Shown: positions 45,933 through 56,654 of the stretch, in pieces
Position numbering within the stretch: position 1 is the first letter of the stretch
How the letters are laid out: every line of letters begins with the position of its first letter
Source: JBOFMT01 sp051658525
Lineage (GTDB): Bacteria > Bacillota_I > Bacilli_A > Erysipelotrichales > Erysipelotrichaceae
Reading direction: 5' to 3'
DNA length: 64,000 nt
NCBI GenBank assembly: GCA_051658525.1
Contig: JBOFMT010000084.1
Location: 1-64,000, forward strand
The notes under the pieces: model-generated
Seen by the model: the letters and a program-made list of their open reading frames with translations, nothing else
Told to the model about the DNA's origin: nothing
Databases searched by the model: none
Position numbers and translations under genes: made by a program

Positions 45933-46796
45933 TTATAAGGTTTCTCGATATGAGAACCCCAATCCTTTAACATCTTTTGTTTCCGAAATGATCATGAAGG
46001 CATTTGGGTCAATTTCAGTGACCAAACGCTGCAAATCGTGATATTGGCGTTGTGATATTACAACAAGTACCACTGGTTTTTTGACTCTAGAGTATCCACC
46101 CATTGCTTCTAACAACGTAACTCCGCGTTCTATTTTAGAGTAGATTCCTTGTACAATTGCTTCATGTTCATCAGAAATAATCATAACGGATTTCGATTCA
46201 TGTGCTCCAAGCATAATCATTTTATTGATCATGAACGTTGAAATCCAAACCGCGATCAACCCAATTAATGCGGCTTCAACACCAAACACCAATGCACCCA
46301 ACCCTACAGTTAAGGCATCAGTAATTAAAACTAACTTGGGTAATGCAATACCCGTATATTTATTAACAATCAATGGTGGAATATCCATTCCTCCAGTGGA
46401 TGCACCACTGCGGAATACTAGCCCTACACCGATACCGATTAGAGCTCCTCCATAAATTGAAGACAACAGTAAATTTTCCGTAATAACAACTTGATTCGCT
46501 ACCGAACTAAACATTGTTAAAAATGTTGGATAAACGATTGAGCTAACCAAAGTTTTCGCCGCAAAATTCTTCCCTAAAATTAAGAATCCAATCACAAAAA
46601 AACCGATGGTAAGAACATTGATCATCACTTGAGGTTCGATGTTCGTAAATGGCTGCGTTGCAATAGCAATCCCCGCCAAACCACCTGATAGAATACTATT
46701 CGGGAGAATAAAAAAGGCTATACCTGCACTTAAAACTACATTTCCTAAAATTACAACCAATAAATCAATCAATACGTTCTTTTTATTTTTCGCCAT
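45933..46796 (-). CDS. YitT family membrane protein
   Basis: Membrane protein with an N-terminal five-helix YitT domain (GNVVLSAGIAFFILPNSILSGGLAGIAIA, then GLVFRSGASTGGMDIPPLIVNKY). A C-terminal DUF2179 domain follows (KSVMIISDEHEAIVQGIYSKIERGVTLLEAMGGY). It has 287 residues, normal for the family. Function is not established. Its promoter region lies between it and the prfB terminator, with a TATACT-like -10. The ftsE gene follows closely. Confidence 0.92.
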   Translation of the reverse strand: MAKNKKNVLIDLLVVILGNVVLSAGIAFFILPNSILSGGLAGIAIATQPFTNIEPQVMINVLTIGFFVIGFLILGKNFAAKTLVSSIVYPTFLTMFSSVANQVVITENLLLSSIYGGALIGIGVGLVFRSGASTGGMDIPPLIVNKYTGIALPKLVLITDALTVGLGALVFGVEAALIGLIAVWISTFMINKMIMLGAHESKSVMIISDEHEAIVQGIYSKIERGVTLLEAMGGYSRVKKPVVLVVISQRQYHDLQRLVTEIDPNAFMIISETKDVKGLGFSYRETL

Positions 46797-46845
46797 TACT
46801 CACACTCCCTTTGACATAAGTATAACACACATCAAAAATGAAAAA

Positions 46846-46871
46846 AATAGCTGAGGGACATCTCAGCTATT
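46846..46871 (-). terminator. Terminator of secA-prfB
   Basis: AATAGCTGAG/CTCAGCTATT stem with a six-base loop overlaps the end of prfB. Seven T residues follow on the minus strand. Confidence 0.9.
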
Positions 46872-47967
46872 TTATTAAACTTTTTAAATATGCAAAAATA
46901 AACTCATCCAATTTACCATCCATAACAGATTGTGTTTGACTAGTTTCGTAGTTGGTGCGGTGATCTTTTACCATGGCGTAAGGATGAAAAACATACGATC
47001 TGATTTGTGATCCCCATTCAATGGCTTTTTGCTCCCCTTTAATTTCCAACAATTTTGCTTCTTGTTCTTCAATCATGCGTTGGTATAATTTAGATTTAAT
47101 TACATTCATCGCACTGTCTTTATTATCATGTTGACTGCGTCCATTCTGACAATTTGCTACAATACCTGTTGGTTTATGCGTAATGCGCACCGCAGAATCG
47201 GTTTTATTAACATGTTGTCCACCTGCTCCACTTGCTCGATGTGTTTCAATCACAAGATCATTCGGATCCAATTGGATTTCCACTTCATCATGAAACTCTG
47301 GCATAATATCAACACTTGCAAAGGATGTATGGCGGCGCCCTGAAGAATCAAATGGGGAAATCCGAACCAAACGGTGTACCCCTTTTTCAGCCTTTAAATA
47401 TCCATAGGCCAAATCGCCTTCTACAAGAATGGATACACTTTTAATCCCAGCTTCATCTCCAGCTTGGTAATCCAAGACGCTAACTTTATAATCATGCGCT
47501 TGTGCCCATCGACCATACATTCGGTACAACATTTCAGCCCAATCTTGCGATTCGGTACCACCTGCACCCGGATGAATTTCGATAATTGCACTAGAATGGT
47601 CATATTCATGGGATAAAAGCACCATGATCTCAAACGCTTCAAACTGCGTTGTCAACTCTTCTAGTTCCATTTCACATAACTCCATCAAGTCAGCATCAAA
47701 ATCTTGTTTTAACATCGTTGCTGTTTCTTCCATATTTTTAAAACCAACATCCAACGTTTCAAACTTTTCAGTAATCGCGACTAAATTATTCTTTTCACTG
47801 ATAACTTTTTGAGACTCCTTGTGATCATTCCAAAAGTTTGCATCTAACATTAACGTTTCCAGGCGTTCAATGGTTTGTTTTTTTGTTTCGACATCCAATG
47901 ACTGAGAAAACTGAGCCATTTTATTTCGATGGTAATCTACTATTTGCTTTAATTCATACAATTCCAT
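46867..47967 (-). CDS. prfB: Peptide chain release factor 2, without frameshift
   Basis: RF2, which ends translation at UGA and UAA, 366 residues. The tripeptide anticodon SPF is in ISPFDSSGRRHTS, and the catalytic GGQ is in SGAGGQHVNKTDSAV. The gene reads in one frame from its ATG. At the place where most bacterial prfB genes carry an in-frame UGA with a slippery CUU, the sequence here is TCA TTG GAT. So the usual autoregulatory +1 frameshift is absent. It lies four bases after secA with a poor ribosome site, suggesting coupling. Confidence 0.96.
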   Translation of the reverse strand: MELYELKQIVDYHRNKMAQFSQSLDVETKKQTIERLETLMLDANFWNDHKESQKVISEKNNLVAITEKFETLDVGFKNMEETATMLKQDFDADLMELCEMELEELTTQFEAFEIMVLLSHEYDHSSAIIEIHPGAGGTESQDWAEMLYRMYGRWAQAHDYKVSVLDYQAGDEAGIKSVSILVEGDLAYGYLKAEKGVHRLVRISPFDSSGRRHTSFASVDIMPEFHDEVEIQLDPNDLVIETHRASGAGGQHVNKTDSAVRITHKPTGIVANCQNGRSQHDNKDSAMNVIKSKLYQRMIEEQEAKLLEIKGEQKAIEWGSQIRSYVFHPYAMVKDHRTNYETSQTQSVMDGKLDEFIFAYLKSLIK

Positions 47968-47971
47968 ACGT

Positions 47972-50308
47972 CTACCGTTTTTCTATTTTAATTTTTAAAC
48001 AATACGTTACAATATCACGAGCAATCGTTTCCATCATCGTTTCAAACATCTCATAACCTTCACTTACATAAGCTTGTAAAGGATTGCTTTGTGCATAAGA
48101 GCGTAAGTGAATTCCGTTTCTCAATTTATCCATTGTATCGATATGTTCAATCCAAGAACGGTCCATGAGTTTCAACACGACGTTACGTTCAATTGCCGCA
48201 AAGTGTTCTTTGAATTCTTCAATTTTTTCATTGTATTGTGCCCAAACAGCAGCTTGAACCAAATCAATGACTTCATCGATTGATTTTTCAAACAACATTT
48301 CTTTGGTAACGACACCTTCCATAACACCCAATACTTCTAATCCTTGCAATAAAGACTCAACATTCAATACCGGTTCACGTTTGCTGCGATCCACATTGTG
48401 ATTTACTGTCATTGAAAGAATACGATCGAAATTATCGCGTACAACATTATGTACATCTTCATTTTCCAAAATAAAGTTACGTTGTTCATAAACAATCTCA
48501 CGTTGTTGACGTAATACATCATCGTAATCCAATAAAGACTTACGAACATCAAAGTTTACACCTTCAACACGTTTTTGGGCACTACCAATAGCTCTTGTTA
48601 CTACTTTACTTTCAATTTGTTGGTCACCAAGTGTTGCGAAAATACCTTGTAGTCTTTCACCACCAAATCGAATCATCAAATCATCACGAAGAGATACATA
48701 GAATCTGGAGTATCCAGGATCTCCCTGACGACCAGAACGACCACGTAATTGGTTATCAATACGTCTTGATTCATGACGCTCAGAACCAATGACAGCCAAT
48801 CCACCCAATTGTTTTGATTCATCGGATAGCTTGATATCGGTACCACGACCTGCCATATTGGTTGCAATTGTTACTGCTTTTACCTGACCGGCATTTTTAA
48901 TGATTTCCGCTTCTCTTTCATGGTTCTTCGCATTTAACACTTCATGCTTGATACCACGTTTTCTTAGTGTTTGTGATAGGATCTCACTCGTTTCCACAGA
49001 AATCGTTCCCAATAAGACAGGTTGCCCTTTTTCGTACAATTCTGCTACTTCATTAGCTATTGCCTGATATTTTAACTCATGCGTTGCGTAAATTGCATCT
49101 GGAAGATCCTTTCTAGCAATTGGGCGATTCGTAGGAATTTCAATAACACGCATGTTATAAATGCTTAGGAACTCTTCCTCTTCTGTTTTCGCAGTACCCG
49201 TCATACCAGAAAGTTTCTTGTAAAGACGGAAGAAATTTTGATACGTAATTGTAGCTAGTGTAGAGGTTTCTTGTTTAATTTTAACCCCTTCTTTTGCTTC
49301 AATCGCTTGATGCAATCCATCAGAATAGGCTCTACCTTTCATCATACGACCAGTAAACTGGTCAACGATTACGATTTCATTATCTTGTACCACATATTCC
49401 ACATCACTCATCATAATATAATTCGCTTTTAGTGCTTGTTGAATGTGATGTACCAATTGGGTATGTTTTACTTCATATAAGTTGTCAATTTTAAATAAGG
49501 ACTCAGCTTTTTTCACACCTGCTTCGCTCAAGTTGATTTGACGTGTTTTGATATCAATTTCATAGTCTTCTTCTACTAACATCTTAGCAAAACGATCTGC
49601 TTGAATATATAAATTTGCTGTTTGACGTGCTCCACCGGAAATAATAAGTGGTGTGCGTGATTCATCGACTAAGATCGAATCGACTTCATCGACGATTGCG
49701 TAGTTTAATTCGCGTAACACACGTTCTCGAACATCAGTAACCATATTATCGCGTAAGTAATCGAATCCTATTTCCGCATTGGTTGTATAGGTAATGTCCA
49801 TTTCAAATACAGCTCGTTTTTGTTCTTTCGTCAATGCGCGTTGATTCACACCAACACTCAAACCTAAGAAACGATAAATACGACCATTATTTTCAGCATC
49901 ACGTGCAGCTAAATATTCATTGACAGTTACAACATGAACACCTTTTCCAGTCAATGCATTCAAATACACAGATAATACAGACGTTAAGGTTTTCCCTTCC
50001 CCTGTTTTCATTTCTGCGATATCTCCACGATGCAAGACAATCCCACCGACCAATTGCACCATATATGGATACTCGTTGTTTACACGTTTACTAGCTTCAC
50101 GTACAACTGCAAAAGCTTCTACCAACAAATCATCCAACGTTTCACCATTTGCTAATCGTTGTTTGAACTCCGTTGTCTTCGCTTGTAATTCTATATCTGT
50201 CAATGCATCCATTTGTGTACTCAATGCATCAATTTTAGTTGCAATGCGATTCATATCCTTTAACATCTTTTTTTCGCCACTGAATAATTTATCAAACCAT
50301 GCTGCCAT
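47972..50308 (-). CDS. secA: Preprotein translocase ATPase SecA
   Basis: Motor of the general secretion system, 778 residues from the ATG at 50308 (MAAWFDKLFSGEKK). GGAGG lies upstream of it. The longer frame has no support. Walker A region is AEMKTGEGKTLTSVL, and the DEAD-type motif is VDEVDSILVDESRTPLIISG. NMAGRGTDIKLSDE and RGRSGRQGDPG follow. The protein ends at YCLKIKIEKR, so the C-terminal linker and the Cys-rich zinc domain seen in many SecA proteins are missing. prfB follows after four bases. Confidence 0.97.
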   Translation of the reverse strand: MAAWFDKLFSGEKKMLKDMNRIATKIDALSTQMDALTDIELQAKTTEFKQRLANGETLDDLLVEAFAVVREASKRVNNEYPYMVQLVGGIVLHRGDIAEMKTGEGKTLTSVLSVYLNALTGKGVHVVTVNEYLAARDAENNGRIYRFLGLSVGVNQRALTKEQKRAVFEMDITYTTNAEIGFDYLRDNMVTDVRERVLRELNYAIVDEVDSILVDESRTPLIISGGARQTANLYIQADRFAKMLVEEDYEIDIKTRQINLSEAGVKKAESLFKIDNLYEVKHTQLVHHIQQALKANYIMMSDVEYVVQDNEIVIVDQFTGRMMKGRAYSDGLHQAIEAKEGVKIKQETSTLATITYQNFFRLYKKLSGMTGTAKTEEEEFLSIYNMRVIEIPTNRPIARKDLPDAIYATHELKYQAIANEVAELYEKGQPVLLGTISVETSEILSQTLRKRGIKHEVLNAKNHEREAEIIKNAGQVKAVTIATNMAGRGTDIKLSDESKQLGGLAVIGSERHESRRIDNQLRGRSGRQGDPGYSRFYVSLRDDLMIRFGGERLQGIFATLGDQQIESKVVTRAIGSAQKRVEGVNFDVRKSLLDYDDVLRQQREIVYEQRNFILENEDVHNVVRDNFDRILSMTVNHNVDRSKREPVLNVESLLQGLEVLGVMEGVVTKEMLFEKSIDEVIDLVQAAVWAQYNEKIEEFKEHFAAIERNVVLKLMDRSWIEHIDTMDKLRNGIHLRSYAQSNPLQAYVSEGYEMFETMMETIARDIVTYCLKIKIEKR

Positions 50309-50371
50309 ATAACATCCTCCATACTTACAACAGTTTTTATTTTTTATATCATAACATAGAATAGAGCAAAC

Positions 50372-50393
50372 AAAAAGGTAAGCAATGCTCACC
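50372..50393 (-). terminator. Terminator of cold-shock gene
   Basis: GGTGAGC/GCTTACC stem (one G-T pair) with an ATT loop, followed on the minus strand by five T residues. It precedes the secA start region. Confidence 0.75.
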
Positions 50394-50406
50394 CTCTTGT
50401 TTTTTT

Positions 50407-50604
50407 TTATTGTTTAACGATATTATGAGCTTGTTGACCACGATCAGTTTCAACAACATCATACGATACGATTGCATCGTTTTCGATTGTTTTGAAACCT
50501 TCCATCACTAATTGTGAATAGTGGAAGAATACGTCTTTCCCCTCTTCGGAAGTAATGAAACCGTAACCTTTTTCTTGGTTAAACATTTTTACTTTTCCTT
50601 GCAT
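50407..50604 (-). CDS. csp: Cold-shock domain protein
   Basis: Single OB-fold RNA chaperone, 65 residues. RNP1 is KGYGFITSE and RNP2 is DVFFHYSQL, both intact. C-terminal GQQAHNIVKQ is family-like. AAGGTATAGG precedes the ATG at some distance. A consensus promoter about 60 bases upstream produces a leader. It takes the position between comFC and secA that hpf has in Bacillus. Confidence 0.95.
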   Translation of the reverse strand: MQGKVKMFNQEKGYGFITSEEGKDVFFHYSQLVMEGFKTIENDAIVSYDVVETDRGQQAHNIVKQ

Positions 50605-50652
50605 GTTCTATCCTATACCTTTCTATGCTTGCGTCTGCAATTACACATTATC

Positions 50653-50681
50653 ATTATAAACTGAATCTTTTTTTTATTCAA
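50653..50681 (-). promoter_or_regulatory. Promoter of cold-shock gene
   Basis: On the minus strand TTGAAT (50676-50681) and TATAAT (50653-50658) are exactly 17 bases apart. A leader of roughly 45 bases follows before the ATG. Confidence 0.85.
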
Positions 50682-50753
50682 TATGTAGAAGGCTATTTTT
50701 GGGCACTTTTACACATCTTTCAGTAACACTTTTCATTTTTTTACATTTTCTCA

Positions 50754-51353
50754 TCATTTTTTTACGGTGATGGCGAAAACCCTTACCGTTGCCTGTTTAT
50801 CGGCTAATTGATCATAACAAGTTCGTATGGTATTTCCAGTTGTTACAACATCATCAACTAGTAAAACCCTTTCAGGAATCTGGGTTTTCCGGCACGTAAT
50901 CGCGTCATGAATTTCAACTCGTTTCGACCTATTTTTCTTCTTTTGCTGGTAACTCTCCGCCTTATCAAATACCTCAATCTTCACCAAATTTACCTCTTCA
51001 AAAAGCAACCGAAGTGGGAGAAATCCTCGGTCTATGGTTTTACTCGATGAACTTGGAACAAAAACGATCGTGTAGCCTTGGTAGCGCTGCTCTATCTGCT
51101 TACAAAAAGGTCGAAGAAACACCGGGGCTAATGCAACATCACGCGCTTCTTTAAATTGATATAATAAATTTTCAATCGTTTCATCGTATTGATAACAATA
51201 ATCTATTGCAATATCTAATCTTGTTATGGGTTGCTTTGATATTTGAAATTGCTGGCGACAATCCCCACAAACGCAATCCCTTTGCAAAAGATATTGAAAC
51301 AGACCCAAACCACAATTTAGATCCTTCATACAGATTCTACACAATGCTTCCAT
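50754..51353 (-). CDS. comFC: ComFC family phosphoribosyltransferase-like protein
   Basis: Competence-associated protein, 199 residues. An N-terminal four-Cys zinc site is seen (CRIC ... CVCGDC, residues 5-35). A C-terminal phosphoribosyltransferase motif RVLLVDDVVTTGNTIRTC is near residue 165. In transformable bacteria it works with ComFA in DNA uptake. The ATG lies within the end of comFA (17-base overlap). It is not followed by flagellar genes as in Bacillus. Confidence 0.92.
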   Translation of the reverse strand: MEALCRICMKDLNCGLGLFQYLLQRDCVCGDCRQQFQISKQPITRLDIAIDYCYQYDETIENLLYQFKEARDVALAPVFLRPFCKQIEQRYQGYTIVFVPSSSSKTIDRGFLPLRLLFEEVNLVKIEVFDKAESYQQKKKNRSKRVEIHDAITCRKTQIPERVLLVDDVVTTGNTIRTCYDQLADKQATVRVFAITVKK

Positions 51354-52491
51354 AATTCATCTCCCGTATCATCGCAACTGCCCGCTTGATGGCAGGTGTT
51401 TTTCTTTTAGTCAAAATCCAAGCATCTCCATTAGGTGCGGTTGCCTTACGACCAACGCGTCCACAAATTTGGATAATACTAGCATCATCGAACACGTTAT
51501 GTTCACACCCATAAATTACAATATGGACTCCTTCTATCGTTATCCCTCGTTCCATTAAGGTTGTTGTTATTAAAAAGGGAAATACTTGTTGTTTGAATGC
51601 TTGGATGAGCTTATCTTTATCCTCTTTGCTACTGGTTACATATTCACAAGGAAACTTGATTTTAATCCAATTACGTAAGGTTTTAGCCAAACGTTTGCTC
51701 CCTACAAAAATCATAACCGGTTGCCTTTCGCGATATTTCTTTTGTAGAAAGTAAAATAGAATCCATGCATGCATCCATTTTGGTGTCCAAAGAATTCGAG
51801 GTATGGGAATGGGGTGCCCGTGAGGTCGTTCAAATAAGGTAAGCATCTCAAGCTTTTTATCCTGAACTTGCTGTAACATTAATTCACTTGGTGTTGCCGT
51901 AAGGTAAACTACACTACCGCTACAAGCTTGCTTTGCAATTGCTTCTAACATTGTATTTCCTTTATAAGGAAAGGCATCCACTTCATCTAAAATTAACACA
52001 TCAAAACCATCTACGTAGCGATACAATTGATGCATTGTGCAAATGATAAAGTCACCATCGGTAACATCGGTAAACCCTTCACAAACAGCGATACAATCTA
52101 AGTCATGAAAAGCTTGTTGCATACGTGCGTGTAACTCCAATACCACCTGTCTTCTAGCAATCGCCATCCCAACACGCTTTCCTTGATTACTCATAACCTT
52201 GATAAGTTCCATAACCAATTCTGTCTTACCTGCTCCACAGGCTGCAAATACTAGAACATCTTTATTTGTCCTTACTTTTTCAACGATATCTTGGCTAATT
52301 CGTTGTTGTTTTTCACTTAAAACAAAAGGTAGTTGATAGTTACACTGAATGGTCCGCTTGGTTCTAACGCATGGTTGAGGTTTCATCCCTACATCCATAC
52401 GACCAAAGTGCACACACTTTCTACAATAATAGGTCGTTTGATCCAAAAAAAAGTAGCGAATATCTTCATTACCACAGCGATTGCATTTCAT
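51337..52491 (-). CDS. comFA: ComFA DNA translocase helicase
   Basis: DEAD-box ATPase thought to pull transforming DNA into the cell, 384 residues from the ATG at 52491, with AGGAGG five bases upstream. A zinc-finger N-terminus (CNRCG ... CRKC) is followed by Walker A AACGAGKTELV near residue 85. Walker B LILDEVDAFPY follows. The C-terminal helicase domain keeps QICGRVGRKATAPNGD. A four-Cys finger and helicase core are the ComFA hallmarks. It forms an operon with comFC. Confidence 0.94.
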   Translation of the reverse strand: MKCNRCGNEDIRYFFLDQTTYYCRKCVHFGRMDVGMKPQPCVRTKRTIQCNYQLPFVLSEKQQRISQDIVEKVRTNKDVLVFAACGAGKTELVMELIKVMSNQGKRVGMAIARRQVVLELHARMQQAFHDLDCIAVCEGFTDVTDGDFIICTMHQLYRYVDGFDVLILDEVDAFPYKGNTMLEAIAKQACSGSVVYLTATPSELMLQQVQDKKLEMLTLFERPHGHPIPIPRILWTPKWMHAWILFYFLQKKYRERQPVMIFVGSKRLAKTLRNWIKIKFPCEYVTSSKEDKDKLIQAFKQQVFPFLITTTLMERGITIEGVHIVIYGCEHNVFDDASIIQICGRVGRKATAPNGDAWILTKRKTPAIKRAVAMIREMNYGSIV

Positions 52492-52556
52492 TTTCACCTC
52501 CTATTAACTATAGTATTTTATAGATAACTATCCTAATATTTATAGAATGTGAATGT

Positions 52557-52589
52557 AAAAAAAGGTGTTTCCAAATGGAAACACCTTTT

Positions 52590-52591
<2 letters not shown>
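52557..52591. terminator. Terminator of purA
   Basis: AAAAAAGGTGTTTCC/GGAAACACCTTTTTT with an AAAT loop, directly after purA. A and T runs on both sides. Confidence 0.93.
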
Positions 52592-53891
<1,300 letters not shown>

Positions 53892-53940
53892 TTAAAAACA
53901 ACTGTCTTATTATACATGATTTATGCATATATTTCTACAA

Positions 53941-53981
53941 AAAAGCAGAATTGTTTCAATTACCACAATCCTGCTCTTTTT
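53941..53981 (-). terminator. Terminator of DegV-family gene
   Basis: AAAAGCAGAATTG pairs with CAATCCTGCTCTTTT, with a mismatch and a loop of about 12 bases. T-rich sequence follows on the minus strand. Confidence 0.75.
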
Positions 53982-53982
53982 G

Positions 53983-54834
53983 TTATTTTAAAACCGATTG
54001 TATCCCCATACAACCTATACCACCATGACTTAGTAACACAGCTGGTAAGTTTACGGTTACAATTTCGATTCCTGTGAACTTATCTTTTAACGCCTTTGTC
54101 GCCTTTTCAACATCTTCAGCTGAAGCAGCATGTGCAATGTAAATACAATATTCATCTGCATTTACACCTAGTCTTTCAAATTCATTACATGCCATTTCAA
54201 ATACTTTCGCATCTGTTCGGGCCATACCAAATTTTTCAATTGCACTTCCATCGTTCTCTAAGACTAACAGCGGCTTAATTTTGAGTAACGACGACATTGA
54301 TGCAGCGATTGGTGAGATTCTTCCACCTTTTTTCAACTGTTCCAATGTCTTTGGATAAACGAAACTTGTTGTATGTGCAAATTTTTCTTGAACTCTTGCC
54401 AATATTTCTTCCACCGAACGTCCATTATCTGCCATGTGTCTGGCTGTGATAGCAGCATCCAAAAGTGGCCCAGCAATCGTTCTTGAATCTACTACATAAA
54501 CATTATCCATTTCCAACTGGCTTGCAATTACATTAAAACCTGAGTAGGTACCTGATAATGACGAGGAAATCGTTAAAATAATGATCGCATCATACTGCTT
54601 TGCTTTCCATTCCATCATCATCTCTTCTACCAAACCGATGTTTGGTTGTGAAGTTGTTGGTACTGCACCATGACGCAATTCATCTAATAAATCATTTGTT
54701 GTTAAATCCAAATGATCACGATAAACGTTGTCACCAATGCTAATGGTTAAAGGAACCAAGGTAATGTTTTCCTTCTGCGCCTGTTCAAAATCTAACGAAG
54801 AAGTTGTATCTGTTACAATTAATATATTACTCAT
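53983..54834 (-). CDS. DegV/FakB family fatty-acid binding protein
   Basis: DegV-fold protein, 283 residues, of the family that presents fatty acids to FakA kinase. N-terminal domain begins ILIVTDTTSSLDFEQA. The segment LTISSSLSGTYSGFNVIASQL is the conserved fatty-acid headgroup site. VVDSRTIAGPLL and the LKKGGRISPIAASMSSLLKIKPLL helix follow. GGGAG before the ATG lies within a dyad that also covers the promoter -10. The kinase gene is not in this window. Confidence 0.93.
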   Translation of the reverse strand: MSNILIVTDTTSSLDFEQAQKENITLVPLTISIGDNVYRDHLDLTTNDLLDELRHGAVPTTSQPNIGLVEEMMMEWKAKQYDAIIILTISSSLSGTYSGFNVIASQLEMDNVYVVDSRTIAGPLLDAAITARHMADNGRSVEEILARVQEKFAHTTSFVYPKTLEQLKKGGRISPIAASMSSLLKIKPLLVLENDGSAIEKFGMARTDAKVFEMACNEFERLGVNADEYCIYIAHAASAEDVEKATKALKDKFTGIEIVTVNLPAVLLSHGGIGCMGIQSVLK

Positions 54835-54835
54835 G

Positions 54836-54892
54836 TATAATCTCCCATCTTTGTATAAAGAGATTATACTTCCATAACACTTTGAATGTCAA
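54836..54892 (-). promoter_or_regulatory. DegV-family gene promoter with long-armed dyad
   Basis: TTGACA (54887-54892) and TATAAT (54863-54868) are 18 bases apart on the minus strand. The nine-base arms TATAATCTC/GAGATTATA (54836-54844 and 54860-54868) link the -10 with the ribosome-binding region. This is a candidate operator. Confidence 0.7.
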
Positions 54893-54917
54893 ACCTTTTT
54901 TATTTGAATATCAAAGT

Positions 54918-55232
54918 TTATTGATTATTACTTTTTTGTTCATAGGAAAAGATGTGCTGTTTTACAAAAGCCACATTCAACCCGTGTGCCAAAAAGTAAG
55001 AACCACCTAGAATATACAGTGTAAGGAGTGCTATATCCGTTATGTTAAAAACCGCACGGTTTAGAATGAGTAAGAGCGCAATAACAAATGGTGTAACCAT
55101 CAGATATTTTCTACGACTCATTTGATCCAGTTGATAACGTTGCTTACAATCTTCACACTGCACGTGCACGATTTTACCATTCCATTTGGTTTCTACCATC
55201 TTGCCACACGTACAACGTATTACATCGATCAA
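54918..55232 (-). CDS. Zinc-ribbon membrane protein, unknown
   Basis: Not recognised, 104 residues. The start appears to be TTG at 55232, since AAGGAGG is eight bases upstream and no in-frame ATG precedes the first Cys pair. The N-terminal ribbon CTCGKMVETKW ... CEDCKQRYQL is a plausible zinc site. Two membrane helices follow (VTPFVIALLLILNRAVF and IALLTLYILGGSYFLA). Its layout resembles small membrane zinc-ribbon proteins of unknown role. It follows purB on the same strand, with a TATAAT-like element between. Confidence 0.7.
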   Translation of the reverse strand: MIDVIRCTCGKMVETKWNGKIVHVQCEDCKQRYQLDQMSRRKYLMVTPFVIALLLILNRAVFNITDIALLTLYILGGSYFLAHGLNVAFVKQHIFSYEQKSNNQ

Positions 55233-55295
55233 TATATCACCCTCCTTTTTGTTCTCTTATTATAATCCTTTTAAATAAATATGAAACTAAAATGC

Positions 55296-56591
55296 TTACT
55301 CTAATCCAACACGTTTAAAGATGTTCGAAACGTTTTGTAGGTGATGATCCAATTTAAAGCAGTCATCAATTTCTTCCATGCTTAATTGCGCACGAACCGC
55401 TTCATTTTCTTCCATCAAACTACGGAAGGCAATTTTTTGTTCCCAGGCTTTCATCGCATTTGGTTGTACCAAATCATAAGCAGCTTCACGACTCATACCC
55501 GTTTCAATCAATTTCAACATAAAGCGCTGAGAGAAAATAACACCGTAGGTTTTGTCGATATTTGCTAACATATTGTCTTCAAATACGGTTAACTTCTCTA
55601 CAATGTTTGTAAATCGAGTTAACATATAGTCAAGTAATGCTGTAGCATCTGGTGCAATGATTCGTTCAGCAGCTGAATGTGAGATGTCACGTTCATGCCA
55701 AAGGGCAACATCTTCGAATGCAGTTACCATATAACCACGAAGTACACGGGCACATCCTGTCATATTTTCACTACCAATTGGGTTGCGTTTATGTGGCATT
55801 GCACTTGATCCTTTTTGACCTTTATTGAAGAATTCTTCTGCTTCACGTACTTCTGTACGTTGAAGGTGGCGAATTTCCGTAGCCATTTTCTCAATTGAAG
55901 TACCAATCAATGCTAAAGTTGAGAAGTATTGTGCATGGCGATCACGTTGTAATGTTTGAGTCGAAATACGGCTTGACTCGATGTGTAATTTATCACACAC
56001 ATAATCTTGTACAAATGGTGGCGTGTTGGCAAATGTACCAACTGCTCCAGAAATTTTTCCAACTTCAATCATTTTTCTAGCCTCTAAGAAGCGAGTATAG
56101 TTACGTTGCATTTCGTCATACCATAATGCTAGTTTTAATCCAAATGTTGTGATTTCAGCATGTACCCCATGCGTTCTCCCCATCATTGGTGTCATTTTGT
56201 ATTGCAATGCTTTTGCTTTTAATACGTCTAAGAAACGCAGCAAATCTTGTTCAATAATTTCATTTGCTTGTGCATACAAATGTCCATAAGCAGTATCCAC
56301 TACATCCGTTGATGTCAATCCATAATGAACCCACTTTTTCTCTTCCCCTAAGGTTTCACTTACAGCACGAGTAAACGCTACTACATCGTGACGTGTTTCT
56401 TGTTCAATCTCATAAATACGTTCAATATCAAAAGATGCATTCTCCCATAGCTTTGTTACATCTTCCTTTGGAATTTCCCCTAATTCTGACCATGCTTCGC
56501 AAGCCAAAATTTCAACCTTTAACCATGCTTGAAATTTATTTTCTTCACTCCAAATCTCGCGCATTGCTTTTCTAGAATAACGATTTAACAT
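55296..56591 (-). CDS. purB: Adenylosuccinate lyase
   Basis: Tetrameric lyase acting twice in purine synthesis (SAICAR and adenylosuccinate cleavage), 431 residues. The fumarase-family signature is [15 protein letters not shown] near residue 262. Conserved TSTDVVDTA and [14 protein letters not shown] carry the catalytic His region. AGGAGG before the ATG, with a TATAAT about 30 bases further upstream. No other pur genes adjoin it. Confidence 0.97.
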   Translation of the reverse strand: MLNRYSRKAMREIWSEENKFQAWLKVEILACEAWSELGEIPKEDVTKLWENASFDIERIYEIEQETRHDVVAFTRAVSETLGEEKKWVHYGLTSTDVVDTAYGHLYAQANEIIEQDLLRFLDVLKAKALQYKMTPMMGRTHGVHAEITTFGLKLALWYDEMQRNYTRFLEARKMIEVGKISGAVGTFANTPPFVQDYVCDKLHIESSRISTQTLQRDRHAQYFSTLALIGTSIEKMATEIRHLQRTEVREAEEFFNKGQKGSSAMPHKRNPIGSENMTGCARVLRGYMVTAFEDVALWHERDISHSAAERIIAPDATALLDYMLTRFTNIVEKLTVFEDNMLANIDKTYGVIFSQRFMLKLIETGMSREAAYDLVQPNAMKAWEQKIAFRSLMEENEAVRAQLSMEEIDDCFKLDHHLQNVSNIFKRVGLE

Positions 56592-56654
56592 AAAGAACCC
56601 TTCCTCCTGATTTTTACCTCATAATTATAGCATTTTTTTTTACGACCAAAAGAA

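Noticed and set aside
52498..52556. SigH-type promoter upstream of comFA (TTAGGATAG element)
   Set aside because: The -35-like AGGAT occurs, but no matching GAAT -10 follows at the right distance. Too weak to report as a feature.
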